DNA from: Bimuria novae-zelandiae CBS 107.79
Lineage: Eukaryota > Ascomycota > Dothideomycetes > Pleosporales > Didymosphaeriaceae
Direction of reading: 5' to 3'
NCBI GenBank assembly: GCA_010015655.1
Contig: ML976732.1
Location: 292,543 to 356,542, forward strand
Length of the DNA: 64,000 nt
Below, in pieces: positions 1 to 11,618 of this stretch. The notes beneath the pieces are model-generated. The model saw only the letters and a program-made list of their open reading frames with translations, had not been told where the DNA came from and searched no databases. The translations under genes were made by a program, and so were the position numbers. Position 1 is the first letter of the stretch, and each line of letters starts with the position of its first letter.

Positions 1-778
1 CTGCGAGGCCTTTGAGGTACGCGTCCTTGAGCACCTTGCCGTCATGGGCGCTGCCCTCCCAGCCAGCCAAGACGTACAGGAAGTTCATGTCGAAGTCAAC
101 GACGGCGAGGACGTTTTGAGTCAAGTCACCGTACCGATTTCGATACCCCTTGTGGTCTCGCTGCGGCACATGGATGGGTATATGGGTGCCGTCAATCGCG
201 CCCACGCAGTCCTCGAAGTACGGCCAGCGCTTCTCGTCGTCCCGTATATGATTAGAGATCTCCGCCGACGGGCCTTTGACGACGGTCTTGTACAGGTGCA
301 GCAGCGCGTTAAGCACCTCATGAAAGTTGCGACTTATTGTCTCCATAGAGTGGCCTACTTTGCGACGACAATTACGCCACGACGCGCCGTTCGAACAAAT
401 ATACAGAAATGTGAGTATTTTCTCCTCCATAGAGACCCTGCCGTCGCTGACAAGTTGCTCCTTTTTTAGGTATCCCACAAGCTCTTGCCACACCTCCGGC
501 CGCAGTCGAGTCTCCTCAAACAGCTGCACGGGGTCGCCCATACAGTCTCTCAACCACGCCGCCCCTCGCTAGCGATCGTTCAGGCGCGTATTTACGCCTG
601 TTGGACGCGTTTTCGTATCGTATAGCTGGGCTAATGTGGTGGCGACGATGCTCAGGGCACCGACGGCAGCCATGCCAGCAGCTGCTCTACGGGGATCCAT
701 ATGCAACAAGAACACGGCACGTGACAAAACGACGACCTCTCCGATAGCAAAAAGGCCTCTAGGTGCAGAGTTTGGCAA
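1..778 (-). pseudogene. PIF/Harbinger-type transposase, one internal TAG, runs off the left edge
   Basis: Cut-and-paste DDE transposase/nuclease of the HARBI1-like (DDE_Tnp_4) class. One minus-strand frame is open from 778 to 572, is stopped by TAG at 569-571, then stays open in the same frame to base 1. The part after the stop has an N-terminal helical region (residues like LRPEVWQELVGYL), then GAIDGTHIPIHVP with the first catalytic Asp, NVLAVVDFDMNF with the second, and WEGSAHDGKVL. The third catalytic residue lies beyond the window. Probable starts are an ATG near 699 or the one at 778. The TAG follows CGC and precedes CGA, so a CAG to TAG change (C to T at CpA) explains it and fits RIP. 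The rest of the frame is strikingly intact and GC-balanced, unlike the other elements here, so this copy is young or barely hit. Sure of the family, less sure of the N-terminus. Confidence 0.8.
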
Positions 779-837
779 TCGGAGACGCAGAGGGTCTCAT
801 CTGGTCCGTGACAGGACTAAACAGGGGTCTGATTTTA

Positions 838-872
838 CAAAGGGTAATCTCAATAAAGTCGGCCGTCACGTG
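838..872 (+). repeat. Left terminal inverted repeat of the Tc1/mariner-like element
   Basis: Starts CAAAGGGTAATCTC immediately after a TA dinucleotide. It pairs with the right copy over 35 bp with a single C/T mismatch four bases from its inner end. Confidence 0.92.
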
Positions 873-966
873 CAGCAGGGATTCCTGCAGGGGTAGCAAC
901 TTCAAAAGTCGCGCATCTTGATTCCATCTAAAGTATAAGCAAATACACCCAAATAAGATGTTCTAA

Positions 967-2430
967 TTATGCTGTAAAGTTGTTCTGGCCACCTGCGTCC
1001 TCGCAGAGCTCTGCAACGCGCATAAAGTAGGTAGGATGAAGCTTTTCGGCCATATACTGCCTGAGTGTCTCATCACCTTGCCAGACCTCCTTTATGTACT
1101 GTTCTGCAGCCTTTTTGGCCTCCTTAGAACTTGATAGGCATTCGTAACTTGCCAAAAAACCTTCTAGACGCCCAAAACAGCGCTCAATTAGGTGTAAGTC
1201 GGGTGAATTAGGAGGCTAAGGGCCAAACTTAATTCCTAGAGCTTTAATTTCTAGCTAGCAGTACTAAAGACCTAGTAAGTATAGGCAAATATTATCTTAA
1301 ATTAAATAAATAGCTACGCCTAGGTTATTATCGCGTATAGCGTAGTAATAAGGGAATAGGTGTTTCTTAAGTATATTCTTTACGTACTAGATGCCATTTA
1401 TGCCCTTCCCTCTGTTGTATATAAACTCCTCTGTTTTAAAGAACTTTTTAATAATAAAAGGTTTCTTAATACCTGCGCGGAGAGCTCTACCCTTCTTACT
1501 AATAGCCTTATTAGTAGCTTAGCGTTAACTATTATTATAGGTAATATTATAGTTAATTTCCTATAGTTACTACTTTTTATTAGTGCTAGCGATAGTTGCG
1601 CAAGAGCGTTTAACTTTAAAAGCCTCCTTTACTATATTATTTATATAGGAGACGCGTTATATAAGGTCCTCGCGGCTCTTATTATTATCCTAAGCCTAAA
1701 TAACGTAAAAGCATTAATAAGAGTAAGTAGTATTAGTTAAAGTAGCAGCGTAGATTATAAAACTAAATTTAAATAGCGTTATAGGTAGTGCGTAGACATT
1801 ACTATCTTATCTAACTAGTCTTAAAATCCTCTGCTTTCCGCCACGTATATTGCTCCCGCTAATAGACTTAGAGATCTTATTATAGTAGACGAATATAATG
1901 CGTGGAAAGTATAGGTTATATTTAGCCTTAAGCTAGGCATAGTATTATAGTCGCTAGTCTTTATTATTGCTACTAAGCGCTAGTTTTTTAGGTTATACTC
2001 TATAAGTTATTATGTATAGGTGCTACTTGTCGCGGTGCTCCCTAGCAATGTTATAGACTATATTCTTACTAAGTGTGATGCTAGCTTCTGCGCAGAGGTC
2101 TCTGACAGCGTCATGCACTCGGTAGGTGCCATATACAATAATGTCATGCTGTAGTCTTGCGCTCAGCGTAGAGCCATCGCGTACCTTTACAGGTCTGCCA
2201 GGAGGAGACTGCTTGACTGTAGGTGTTGCAGCTAGCAATTCCTGCAATGAGTCGCCCTTTACGGCGCCTTTGACGCGTCGAAATGCCTTACCACAGGCGT
2301 AGTCAGTTATACCTAAATCAGTGGCGATTTCTGGGAAAGTGAGGTTGTATTTTGTCCTGAGAACGACGATAGCAGCTAGCTAGGCTTCTAAAAGCAATCA
2401 AGAGCTTTTTTTGGCAGGATTTAAAGCCAT
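967..2430 (-). pseudogene. Tc1/mariner-like transposase, RIP-inactivated
   Basis: Minus-strand remnant of the transposase inside the 838-2579 element. The start ATG is at 2428-2430 (MALNPAKK). Downstream is a helix-turn-helix region with recognisable text such as LTFPEIATDLGITDYACGKAF, then SPPGRPVKVRDG. The C-terminal end keeps PPNSPDLHLIERCF, matching the usual PP.SPDLN.IE block that carries the third catalytic acid, and ends at TAA near 967. Early stops are TGA and TAG where CGA and CAG would be expected, and TAG where Trp (GPWPPNSPD) would be expected; all are C:G to T:A changes. Not functional. Confidence 0.85.
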
Positions 2431-2544
2431 ATTAAGTGAGAAACGTGAGGTTGAAGTGTAGGTGTTGACGCTCTACAGAGCTCTTAGAGGCTCGGAGGCT
2501 CGGAGACTCTGTTCCGCTAGTGACGCGCTAGCTTCTTGGCAAGT

Positions 2545-2579
2545 CACATGACGGCCGACTTTATTGAGATTACCCTTTG
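2545..2579 (-). repeat. Right terminal inverted repeat of the Tc1/mariner-like element
   Basis: Inverse complement of the left repeat with one transition mismatch, followed directly by the TA target duplicate at 2580-2581. Confidence 0.92.
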
Positions 2580-2581
2580 TA

Positions 2582-2717
2582 GTGGCGCCCGTTAACAAAA
2601 CAGACCTCCGTCAGTTACCTTATCGGACGAAAAATATCGAACAAGTCACCGATTATCCCCCGTTTCATTACCGGCGCCCTAAACGGAGCCCCTATCGGAG
2701 GAACCAGGCAGGCCCTA
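2582..2717. other. Short unmutated segment between two repeats
   Basis: About 135 bp of GC-balanced DNA right of the mariner target site, ending where the repeat shared with 45869 begins. No gene, tRNA or known repeat is recognised. It may belong to the locus into which the neighbouring elements inserted. Confidence 0.35.
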
Positions 2718-3222
2718 AGGCTATAGAGCTCTATACAAAAGCTATTATTACGAGATATTTTAGTAAAGAGGTTTCTTAGGTCTGTAGATAATTGCTAGCG
2801 ACTTAAATTATAGATATCTACTTAGTATTCTAACTAGATAGTCACTACGCGATAATAGCGTTAATAACGTAAATACTACTATATTAACGCGTATAGGTGC
2901 TAGCGTAAATTTCTTCTTTTTAATAACTTTATAAGTAGTTTTTAAGGCTCTTTAACTTCCCTTTTTAGTAATTTTAAAATATTCTTAAAGTTATTATTAA
3001 GTCTTATTAGCTTATTAATAAAAGTATTACTTAGTAGCTTAAATAGCTATCTTTTTAGCGCGTATATTTTTAATTACTATCTACCTAACGCGTCTTTCCT
3101 AAAATAAATAAGCTTTAAACTATTTATTAACTTTTTATATCTCTTATTACTAACTTTTTTTACAGTTATAATTATTCTTTTTAAACTTTTTATTAATTAA
3201 GAAAATTATGCGCTTTTTATAC

Positions 3223-3475
3223 TGTCTGCACAGTCTCGCCTTCCGCACTAAGGGAACTGTGTAACCCTATCATACCCCTGTACCCCCTCACTTCTAGTTA
3301 ACCTGATACTGTACCGAAACCCCTTCGCCTCCACACCACCTGGTACTCTATCACATCCACAAGAACTGGAAGGAAGGTATATAGAACTATCATAGCACAC
3401 ACACAAGACAAGACAGACACCAGATACCAAAGACAGAGAGTTACTTGTTTATTCCTTGCTACCTGTGAACCGACA
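3223..3475. repeat. Solo LTR, 253 bp
   Basis: A GC-balanced island inside RIPed copy A, starting TGTCTGCACAG and ending GAACCGACA, with matched TGTC/GACA ends. Flanking 5-mers are TATAC on the left and TTTAC on the right, a target duplication with one difference. The uninterrupted homologous stretch near 48970 reads across the junction without it (TTTATAC then TTAAGAAT), which confirms an insertion. There is no internal region or second LTR. Confidence 0.8.
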
Positions 3476-3591
3476 TTTACTTAAGTAGGTAATTAAAAAA
3501 TAGCTTCTTTATACTACTTTTTAAGTTACTTTAAGGGTAAAGTCTTACTATTTATTTAATACTATTTTTTATTTTTTAAAGTTTTTTAAAG

Positions 3592-3733
3592 ACCCTTATT
3601 CTCGTGCTCTAAAAGTTACTTTTATATAAAAATTAAATGTATTATTTAACTAAGCTTACAAGATCCTTATTCTCATGCTCTAAATGTTACTTTTATATAA
3701 AAATTAAATATATTGTTTAACTAAGCTTACAAG
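3592..3733. repeat. 71-bp direct tandem duplication
   Basis: Two adjacent copies of a 71-bp AT-rich unit, with CTTATTCTC at 3595 and again at 3666, both ending TAACTAAGCTTACAAG. They differ at only a few sites. It lies in the RIPed block left of the Copia element. Confidence 0.85.
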
Positions 3734-4442
3734 TCTCCTTAATTATAATATTTTTAATAATAAAGCGTAATAGTTACTTTATTTTACGCTAACCTAATAT
3801 ACTCAGTACTAATCTAAACCTCTTTTATAATCTTACTTCTAAAAAGGACTCCCTATTAAATTACTTAAAAATAAATATAAAATCTAGTAGTAAAATACTT
3901 ATATACTTAAAAGCTTTAGTAATTAATTATAGTATAGCTAACGTAGTCTAGGCTTTTTAGAAAAGTATAAAAAAGTTTCTTTTAGTTACTATTAATAGTT
4001 TTTACCTTTTATAGAGATTAGCATTAAGCTTATTAAAGTAAGTAATTAAAAAAAACCTAAATATATATATATTTTAAGAGGCTATAACGTATACGTTAAA
4101 TAAGAGGGAAATATAGGTAGGAGGATTTTATTTTAATTATAATAATTAAAAAAATTTATAATAACGTAAGACCTATAACTATTAAGAATTAAAAGTTAAT
4201 ATACTTATTAAGCCTTTTTAGCTTTCTCTTCAATATATTAATTATATACTTATTAAAGCTATTAAAGTCCTTTCTTGCTATTTAACTAGCTAGAGGGAGA
4301 TAAAGTAATAAAAGCTTTATAGTATTAAAAATTAATTTCGTTTATTTAGCTTAATTATAATCTTTTAGTATTAAATTAATAAATTAATAATAATATAATC
4401 GTAGATCTATTAGCGTATATATATAATAATTAAGATCTACTT

Positions 4443-4684
4443 TATTGGCTTTAAACCTGCGCAACACTGCTACGGCTTTCACCGCCATGCAGTTTGCCTG
4501 CAGTTTGTTGCGTAGTTTGCCTGTAGTTTGTTGCGCTAGTCCTAATTAGGCTAGTAGGGGACAAACCACGCTCGATAAATACTTCTCACAATAGCCTACC
4601 ACAATAGATCTGCAATTAAGAATTAAATCAATACCACATCGTTGCAACGAAGTCTTGATCCAACAGCCTATTGCCGTATCAACA
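4443..4684 (+). repeat. 5' LTR of the Copia element
   Basis: Begins TATTGG, a mutated TGTTGG, and ends CCGTATCAACA. It aligns without gaps to the 3' LTR. The terminal G to A change fits RIP. Confidence 0.93.
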
Positions 4685-5149
4685 CTAATTAGTGGTTGCT
4701 ACACCACAGATTGGCAAGATATACTGTGTACAGGGAATCTTAGCGCACGTTTCAGGCTGAGTATTCTGGCGATAGAAGCGGTTAGCGCATGCCTCCTCCC
4801 CTACCAAGGCCCAGGATACAGCATCGCTAGTGCGAAGTACAGGTACGACAAGCTCACTGCTATCCTGTATCAGGATCAGCGGCGCCTCGTATTTGAAGGA
4901 TCTCTCCGCCTGGATTATCCCTACCAAGGCTCAGTTCGGAAGGAGATTTGCGTCAACCACGCTAACTTTTATTAAATTACACTAATCACAGGCCTATATC
5001 TAAAACGCTATTATAAAATACACCTAAACAAAGAATCGCTCGTGGTACCTAGATAAGATAATTTATAAAGACTAGTACGCTAACTAAGATTTTAACATCG
5101 CTAACGCCACCGTTAATACAAATAAACTTAATACTATAGTTATTAACTA

Positions 5150-8100
5150 GATAATACAAGTGGAAGAAGATAATATATTCGACCTATTTTTACTACTTAA
5201 GTTTAAGGAGCATTTTAAGAATTTTACCTACGATCTCTTTAATAGTATTAATAAGCGTATCTAAAAAGCACTTAAAGAGCTCCTCCGCTAGCAAGGCATC
5301 TATATTAAGTAAGGTAATAGTAATAATTTCTCTAACTAATTCGCAAAACTCCTTATATTAACTGCTATCCTAAAATGGCCCGCTGAGCATCTTAAGCTTA
5401 TAAGGCTTTATAAAGGCTTTAAGTGCCACTAGATTGCAGATAATAAAGAATAATAGTAGTAGTAGCGAGCTCCGCTAGGTGAAGGATTATTATTATTATT
5501 ATAACCTAGATTTACGCCTATGCAGAATAACTCTTATTTGCTTACTAACCTCGCTAAGTTATACACGCCGGAGCAAAAGTATTTAGGTAATAAATACAAC
5601 ATCCTTAAGACAAAGATTAAGGTGTTTAACAACCTCTGCACCAAGGTTGGGATTAATAAGGATAAGTAGTATAAAATAGCACTCTTTATTATGCTCACTA
5701 GCCAAGCGCTTTAGTATTACTATAATTACATTGCTCCCTAGGCGCTTACACTTACCTATAATATAATACTTAACAAGCTATGCACGTACTTTAATACTAC
5801 ATAAGCTTACTAGATGTACCTCTAAAAGTGGCATAGCACTACGCTTAAGAGCGTTATAACTACTAACCCTAAGAAAGACCCTATAAAGTATCTTAAAATA
5901 GTTATTAGTAAGATAAACATACTCTATCAGGCACTATTACAGGACTAGGATAAGAGCTATAATTAGTATTTACTTACGTAACAGCTCCTTAGCGCATGTC
6001 GTGGCATTAAAGTAACTACTATAGCTTGCTTAAAGCTAGCAACTATATTTAAAGGTATCGCTATAAATCTCCGCAACGTAGTTAGCATATAGTTAAGCTA
6101 TTATCCTAATAGTTAGTTGCTATCACGAGATATAGATAAGCAGTATTACACTAACCACCGCTATATCCGTAATAATTAATAAGCTATAAGATTATTAGAT
6201 AATAACTACTATAGCTACTACTATTAAGGTTAAGGTGGATCGCGCGGCAATCAATTTAATAATAATAATTATTAGTTAAACTACTTAGGTAATCGCCGTA
6301 ATAAGACATACTTTATCTATAAGTAGCTTAAGTACTAGTTAACTTAATACTTAAAGAAAGAGCGTATGGAGCATCGCTAACGCTATAACTAATACGCTTA
6401 AGATAATCCTAATGCCCTAAGCTATAAAGTGTTTCTCGCTGGCTATAAAGGCATAGAGCTTAAAGACAGCGATAGTAGCGATAATAATACCAGTAATAAT
6501 AATATTAAAGCATATTTTACTAACTAAGCCTACTTAACTACATCCTGCAATAAGATTAACGGCGACGCCATTATCTCTAGCCTTAATAACGCTACTGCAC
6601 TTTATATAATTATAGGTAATAATCCTTATATCTCTAGCAAAGTAAATAAAGATACTTAACTCTTCTTATTTAATTTACGCTACGGCGTAGATATCTTTTA
6701 AGATATTATGCCTAATACTAGTGCAGCTAGTGTCTTAACTACTAACAAGACATAAGTAAAGGCGCTATAGCTTATCTAACCGTCTATAGTTATTAATAAG
6801 TCTACCACAAGACGTTATTAAATCTAATTTAGAGATAATTTAGAGTGTTTCTCCCTTAGCAACGTTAATGTTAGCACGCTATTTAGTATAATTATCTTTA
6901 TAGTAATACTAACTAACATACTATTTCTGCTCTGCTTAAATAATATAGATTATTATGGTATCTTCTTTAACAACATCGATAATATACTCGTTTAAGGTGG
7001 TAAAGAATTCCTAATTGTCCGTAAATAGGGACATCCATGGCTCCTGCTTAATAAACAAGAGACCGTTGTCTACTACTTAATTAAGACTAAGCTACGCTAG
7101 CTTTACTAACGCTTTAGCTATTTTACTACTAGACGACTGCACAAGATCCTTAGCAAAGCAGGCTATAAAGATATTAATAAGGACATTATTAATCGCATTA
7201 ATAAGTACTATTACTAGTGTTAAATCCATAGCAAAGTACCTGGCCGTTTCCGCTTTACTATTCGCGATAATATGGACTTTAACTTATGCGTTATTATTAA
7301 TGTAATGTATATTAATCAGAAACTAGTGCTCCACGCAGTTAATAAAGCTATAGCTTTTTAAGCTACTTAATTTACGCTAAATATCTAGGCAAACACTACT
7401 TAGGATCTCCTTCGCGCCATGTAGATTAACATGTACGTTAGTCCTCCTAACGTTATTAAGACAGATGCTGGCAAGAACTTTATTACTAATAAGTTTATTA
7501 ACAACGCTACGTTACTTATAATTAAGGTTAAAGAAGTCCTGGTGGAGGCATATTATTTAATTAGCAAGATTAAGCGCTATTATGCTCCTATCCGCCGTGC
7601 TTATAGGGTAATCTCTGTAGACGTTGGACGCATAACCACTCTCGAACATACCTTATAGATAGCTGTTAAGGCTGTTAATAACACCGCAGGTCCTAACGGA
7701 CTTGTCCTGACTCTTCTTGTCTTTAGAGCATATCCTTGCCTATTAAAGAAATTACTACTATCGCTATTTATTACCGTCCGCGGCGCTATAGTGCGTAAAG
7801 TAATAGCTAAAGTGCGTAAGATTAAGGTAAAGCGCTAAGTTAATAAGGCTCTTGCAACTTATAATAGTCCTAACGTAACTAATATTTTACTATTACCTAT
7901 CTTAAGTAGCGTTAAGGTCTGGCGAGAGAACTATAGATAGTCTAGCCTATATTAAATAATCGCCCTCTACGTTAATAAGCAATCCGTGGTTATTAAAATT
8001 AATAATAAATAAGTTACCTTTTGTATTACCGTAGTGCGCCCGTATCATGCAAACGATACAACTATTATTACCCCTCTTGTAGAGGACAAGGATAACGGTG

Positions 8101-9860
8101 GCTCTAACGATAATTTCACTCTTATTATAGAGGAGCCCGCGCCCAAGCGTAAGCGCGATAGGCTAAAAGGCTTAAGAAATAAGCTAAAACCTAATAAAGT
8201 TATAACTACTATAGTTAACCTTAATTAACGTGAGCGTAATAATCTTATCCTGGCTAAGAAGCTATAAGTAGTTGGCAAGATTACAACACTAAGGTAATTA
8301 TTTAAAGTATCTATAAAGGTAGAGATTAACGCCCTTATAATATAAGGTGTCTTTCGCTTTAAGAAGTATAGTCCTTACTATTATAACAAGGTCCGTATCT
8401 TTAAGTCACGCATTATTAATAAAGTTAAGGGTAAGACTACTAATCGCCCGTATAAAAAGTCCTGTTTTATTATCTAAGGATACGCTAATAACGATAAAAA
8501 GCTTATCTTAATATAGTTTCTTACTATCCAGCGTGCAAGCCAGCGTGTGATTATCGCTCTAGCACTATTACTATTAAAGCTGGGCATGTACCTCTGGCTT
8601 CGTGACATCACTCAGGCCTATACGCAATCGGATGATCCACTCTAGCGTACTATTATAGCTAACATACTAGCCCAGCTTAAGGAAAGTTATCTAATAAATA
8701 TAGTTATAGTTATTATTAAGCTACTATACGGTATTGCTAAAGCAAGTGCCTATTAGTGGTTAACGTATAATAAATACTACACCAAGACTCTCTATATAGT
8801 AATATCTACTTATAATCTATGCCCACTTATTAGTAAGGCTAATAGCAAGTGCTTTGGCATTATTAGCATGTAAACTAACGACACGCTTAGTCTGTCTAAT
8901 AAAGCTTTTATAGACCTTAAGGACTAAGAGCTACGTTTTAAGGCTAAGCCTAAGTAGTTTTTCTTACTAGACGCGTAAATTGACTTTAATAGCTACATTA
9001 TTAAGCTTAGTAATAATAATCGCGCTATTACTCTGCGCTAGAAAAAGCAAGACAAGAAGCTAGAAATAGCTAATAATAAGTAATTATACATTTAATAGCG
9101 CGCTTAAGGTGCTTATATTACAATAATCTGTTAACCTAAGGCAAGCTTCGACCTCGCCGCTATAGCCTAAGCAAGTGAGCCTACAAAAGAAGAAATTGCT
9201 AAATTAAATAAGCGCATTATCTAGCAAAAGGAGAATATTACTCGCGGCCTTAACTTTATCCCACTAGACTTAAGTAACTTAAAGCTGTACGCCTTTATTA
9301 ACGCATTATTTACTAATAATAAGGATATATTATTATAAATAGGCTTCGTAATTACGCTTAGTAATAAGACTAAAAATAGCAATCGTAACTTTAAGTTTAC
9401 TAATAATATTATCTACTAGTTATTTATTAAGTGTAAGCGCGTTACTCGTAGCGTCCTTATATTTAAGATCTACGCGATAGCCTATAGAGTCGACATTATA
9501 ATTATAATTAGTAGTATAATTAACATAATTATGTAGCGACTTAACCTCCCTAATGTCTCTATCGTTATGTGCACTAACTTACGCTCCTTATATAATTACT
9601 TTATTAAGCTTAGCACTACTAAGGAGAAGCGCCTTATAATTAATATTATAGCTCTACGTAAGGCCTATAAGCGCAATAATCTTATAGACATCCACTAAAT
9701 TAATAGACGTGACAATCTAGCAAACTTAATAACTAAGGCTGGCTCTAACTTAGCTATAGAGTATCTTATTAATTATAACTAGCTTGAGCTTTGCGTGCAA
9801 GGCTGGGTTAATTATGCTAAAATTAACACCCTAGAGTATAATTACAATAGTAAGAAGTAG
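5150..9860 (+). pseudogene. Copia gag-pol polyprotein remnant
   Basis: Plus-strand remnant of the retrotransposon polyprotein. An integrase core is visible around 7431-7660, with INKTDAG-like (VIKTDAGKNFITNKF) and KRYYAPIRRAY segments. A reverse transcriptase is visible around 8440-8790, with RDITQAYTQSDDPL and LLYGIAKA.AYWW segments typical of fungal Copia. RNase H text with TKAGSNLAIEYL is near 9730-9770. Stops (mainly TAA/TAG from CAA, CAG, TGG) interrupt all domains. No intact product is possible. Confidence 0.85.
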
Positions 9861-10018
9861 TAAGTCTGCAAAAGGAGCAGCGAGATAGGCACTAAGAGGA
9901 CGCGCACTAGCGCTAGTCTGGTTAGAAAACTAGTAACTATTATAGATTGTGTTTTATTGCAGATTTGAGCGTTCTGGGCTAAACTGGCCACATGTAGCAT
10001 AAAAGAAAAGATAGCTAG

Positions 10019-10260
10019 TGTTGGCTTCAAACCTGCGCAACACTGCTATAGCTTTCACTGCTATGCAGTTTGCCTACAGTTTATTACGTAGTTTACCTGT
10101 GGTTTGTTGCGCTAGTCCTGATTGGGCTAGCAAGGGACAAACCACGCTCGATAAATACTTCTTATAATAGCCCACCATAATAGATCTGCAATCAAGAATC
10201 AAATTAATACTACATCGTTGCAACGAAGTCTTAATCCAACAGCCTATTGCCGTATCAACA
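10019..10260 (+). repeat. 3' LTR of the Copia element
   Basis: Begins TGTTGGCTTCAAACC and ends CCGTATCAACA. It is followed by TACTT, identical to the five bases before the 5' LTR. Confidence 0.93.
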
Positions 10261-10265
10261 TACTT

Positions 10266-11618
10266 ATAATTATTATTATATATAAATTACCTTACTTGGC
10301 AACTCTTATATAGAGGCCTATTAAAAATCCTTTTTAAGCGACTAGTAATAGTAGAAAGGAAGTCTTTCTTATTTATTTTATAATAATATTAAGGCTCTAT
10401 GCTATACTTCGCGATTATTTTATATAAAAACTTAATATAAAATTTGTATTTTATCTCTAAATTAGCGTTATAGTAATTACTACTAATTTTAATTATTTAG
10501 CGTAATATTAAGGCGTTAATATTCCGATTAATAAAGTAATTAACCTAAAATATATTTATATTTTTTTAAGTAATACAGGACGCAAAGTCCTATATTATTT
10601 GCTATATAAAAGGAAGGCCACCTTTAGTAAGGCGTTTAATATATTATAGGAGCTACTTTTTTTATTATAGGCTAAGTATATAGCGTATAGTATTAGTAAT
10701 TATACGTGCTTACGTAATGTGTTAGTGTCTGCATATTAATATAAAACGTATAATACTAAATTATTATATAATTTTATTATATAATAAAAATTCTTTTAAA
10801 TTTTATAATTTAATTGCTACTATCGCGGCGTTAATTAGGTCTATATTAGTAGAGTTATAGCGCGTTAAAGTAGGTGCGCGATCACGCGGGGTTGCGTATT
10901 GAGTAATGTTGCGCACCGACTGTCGAGACACGGTACGTGTGCAATGCCTGAATAATAATTTTCCCTTAATAATCTAAACCCTGTATAGTAAGTTAAGCGC
11001 TTTAAGTATATATTATAATATAATAATTTACTTAGTCTTTTTAATTTTACTTTTTAGTTTAAGATAGCCTTTATAAAGCTTTTTAACAAGATTAGTAATA
11101 ATAAGTCTTTTTTAGTAATAAAAATATTAAATTCAGTATTATTAGTTAATTAATTAATTAAATTATCTTTACGTGCCACCCACTAAATTTAATATCTTTA
11201 AACTACTAATAATATATAAAGCTAGCTACTAAGTAGTATTTAAATAACTATATAAAACTAACTCTATCAAAATATAAGCTACGCTATGAAGTCTTTTTAT
11301 TTTAATTTTTTTTTATAAAAATAGTAGTAATTATTATTTAAGTCCAAAACGTTTAAAGTTATACCTAATATTAATATATAATTTTATATAAATTACTATT
11401 AGGATGCTATATGTCAGGAAAAATAAGAGTCCTTTTATATAATTATTACTAGACTAGCAATGTGCAATCATCGAGGTAGTTACGTAACTTAATTAGTTTA
11501 ATTAGCGATCTTGGTATACTAAGTATACTAAGTAAGTTAGTTACTAAGCCACGCTTAATTCGCTTAATAATTACCTTAAGTATATAGAAACTTAAAGATA
11601 GATAGTAGTAGGCTGGTA
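10266..11618. other. RIPed AT-rich DNA with a small GC-balanced island
   Basis: No open frame, RNA gene or bounded element is recognised. The sequence is saturated with TTA/TAA/CTA. About 10863-10975 is an island of normal composition (GCGCGATCACGCGGGG and around); it has no TG..CA ends with matching flanks, so I could not call it an LTR. The rest probably continues the repeat into which Copia inserted. Confidence 0.5.

Larger units (their letters stand above)
838..2579 (-). mobile_element. Complete but RIP-degraded Tc1/mariner-like DNA transposon
   Basis: The element is bounded by 35-bp terminal inverted repeats (838-872 and 2545-2579) that differ at one position, a C/T transition. A TA lies just outside each end (836-837 and 2580-2581), the target duplication typical of Tc1/mariner. 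Length is 1742 bp, usual for the superfamily. The interior reads as a transposase on the minus strand with an N-terminal helix-turn-helix part and a C-terminal DDE part. The middle (about 1200-2000) is saturated with TA dinucleotides and stop codons. It appears dead through RIP. Confidence 0.9.
2718..4442. repeat. RIPed repeat of unknown class, copy A (interrupted)
   Basis: The stretch from AAGGCTATAGAGCTCTATA onward matches the DNA beginning at 45869. It keeps matching, with many transitions, across blocks such as CACTACGCGATAA (about 2850) and GGTGCTAGCG (about 2908), which recur at 48600-48660. Copy A is split by a solo LTR at 3223-3475 and may continue beyond the Copia element that starts at 4443. 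It is very rich in TA, with stops in every frame. I could not recognise a coding domain, so the class is open. Confidence 0.7.
4443..10260 (+). mobile_element. Full-length Ty1/Copia retrotransposon, RIP-degraded
   Basis: A 5818-bp element with two 242-bp LTRs (4443-4684 and 10019-10260) and a perfect 5-bp target duplication TACTT (4438-4442 and 10261-10265). The LTRs differ at about 24 positions and every difference I counted is a C/T or G/A transition. A purine run near 10000-10010 is a plausible polypurine tract. Domains read in Copia order on the plus strand: gag-like about 5150-6450, integrase about 7200-7660, reverse transcriptase about 8430-8950, RNase H about 9440-9850. TAA and TAG codons interrupt everything, so it cannot move by itself. 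Confidence 0.93.

Noticed and set aside
44..469. 141-codon plus-strand frame at the left edge
   Set aside because: It is the antisense shadow of the Harbinger transposase, whose minus strand shows clear catalytic motifs.
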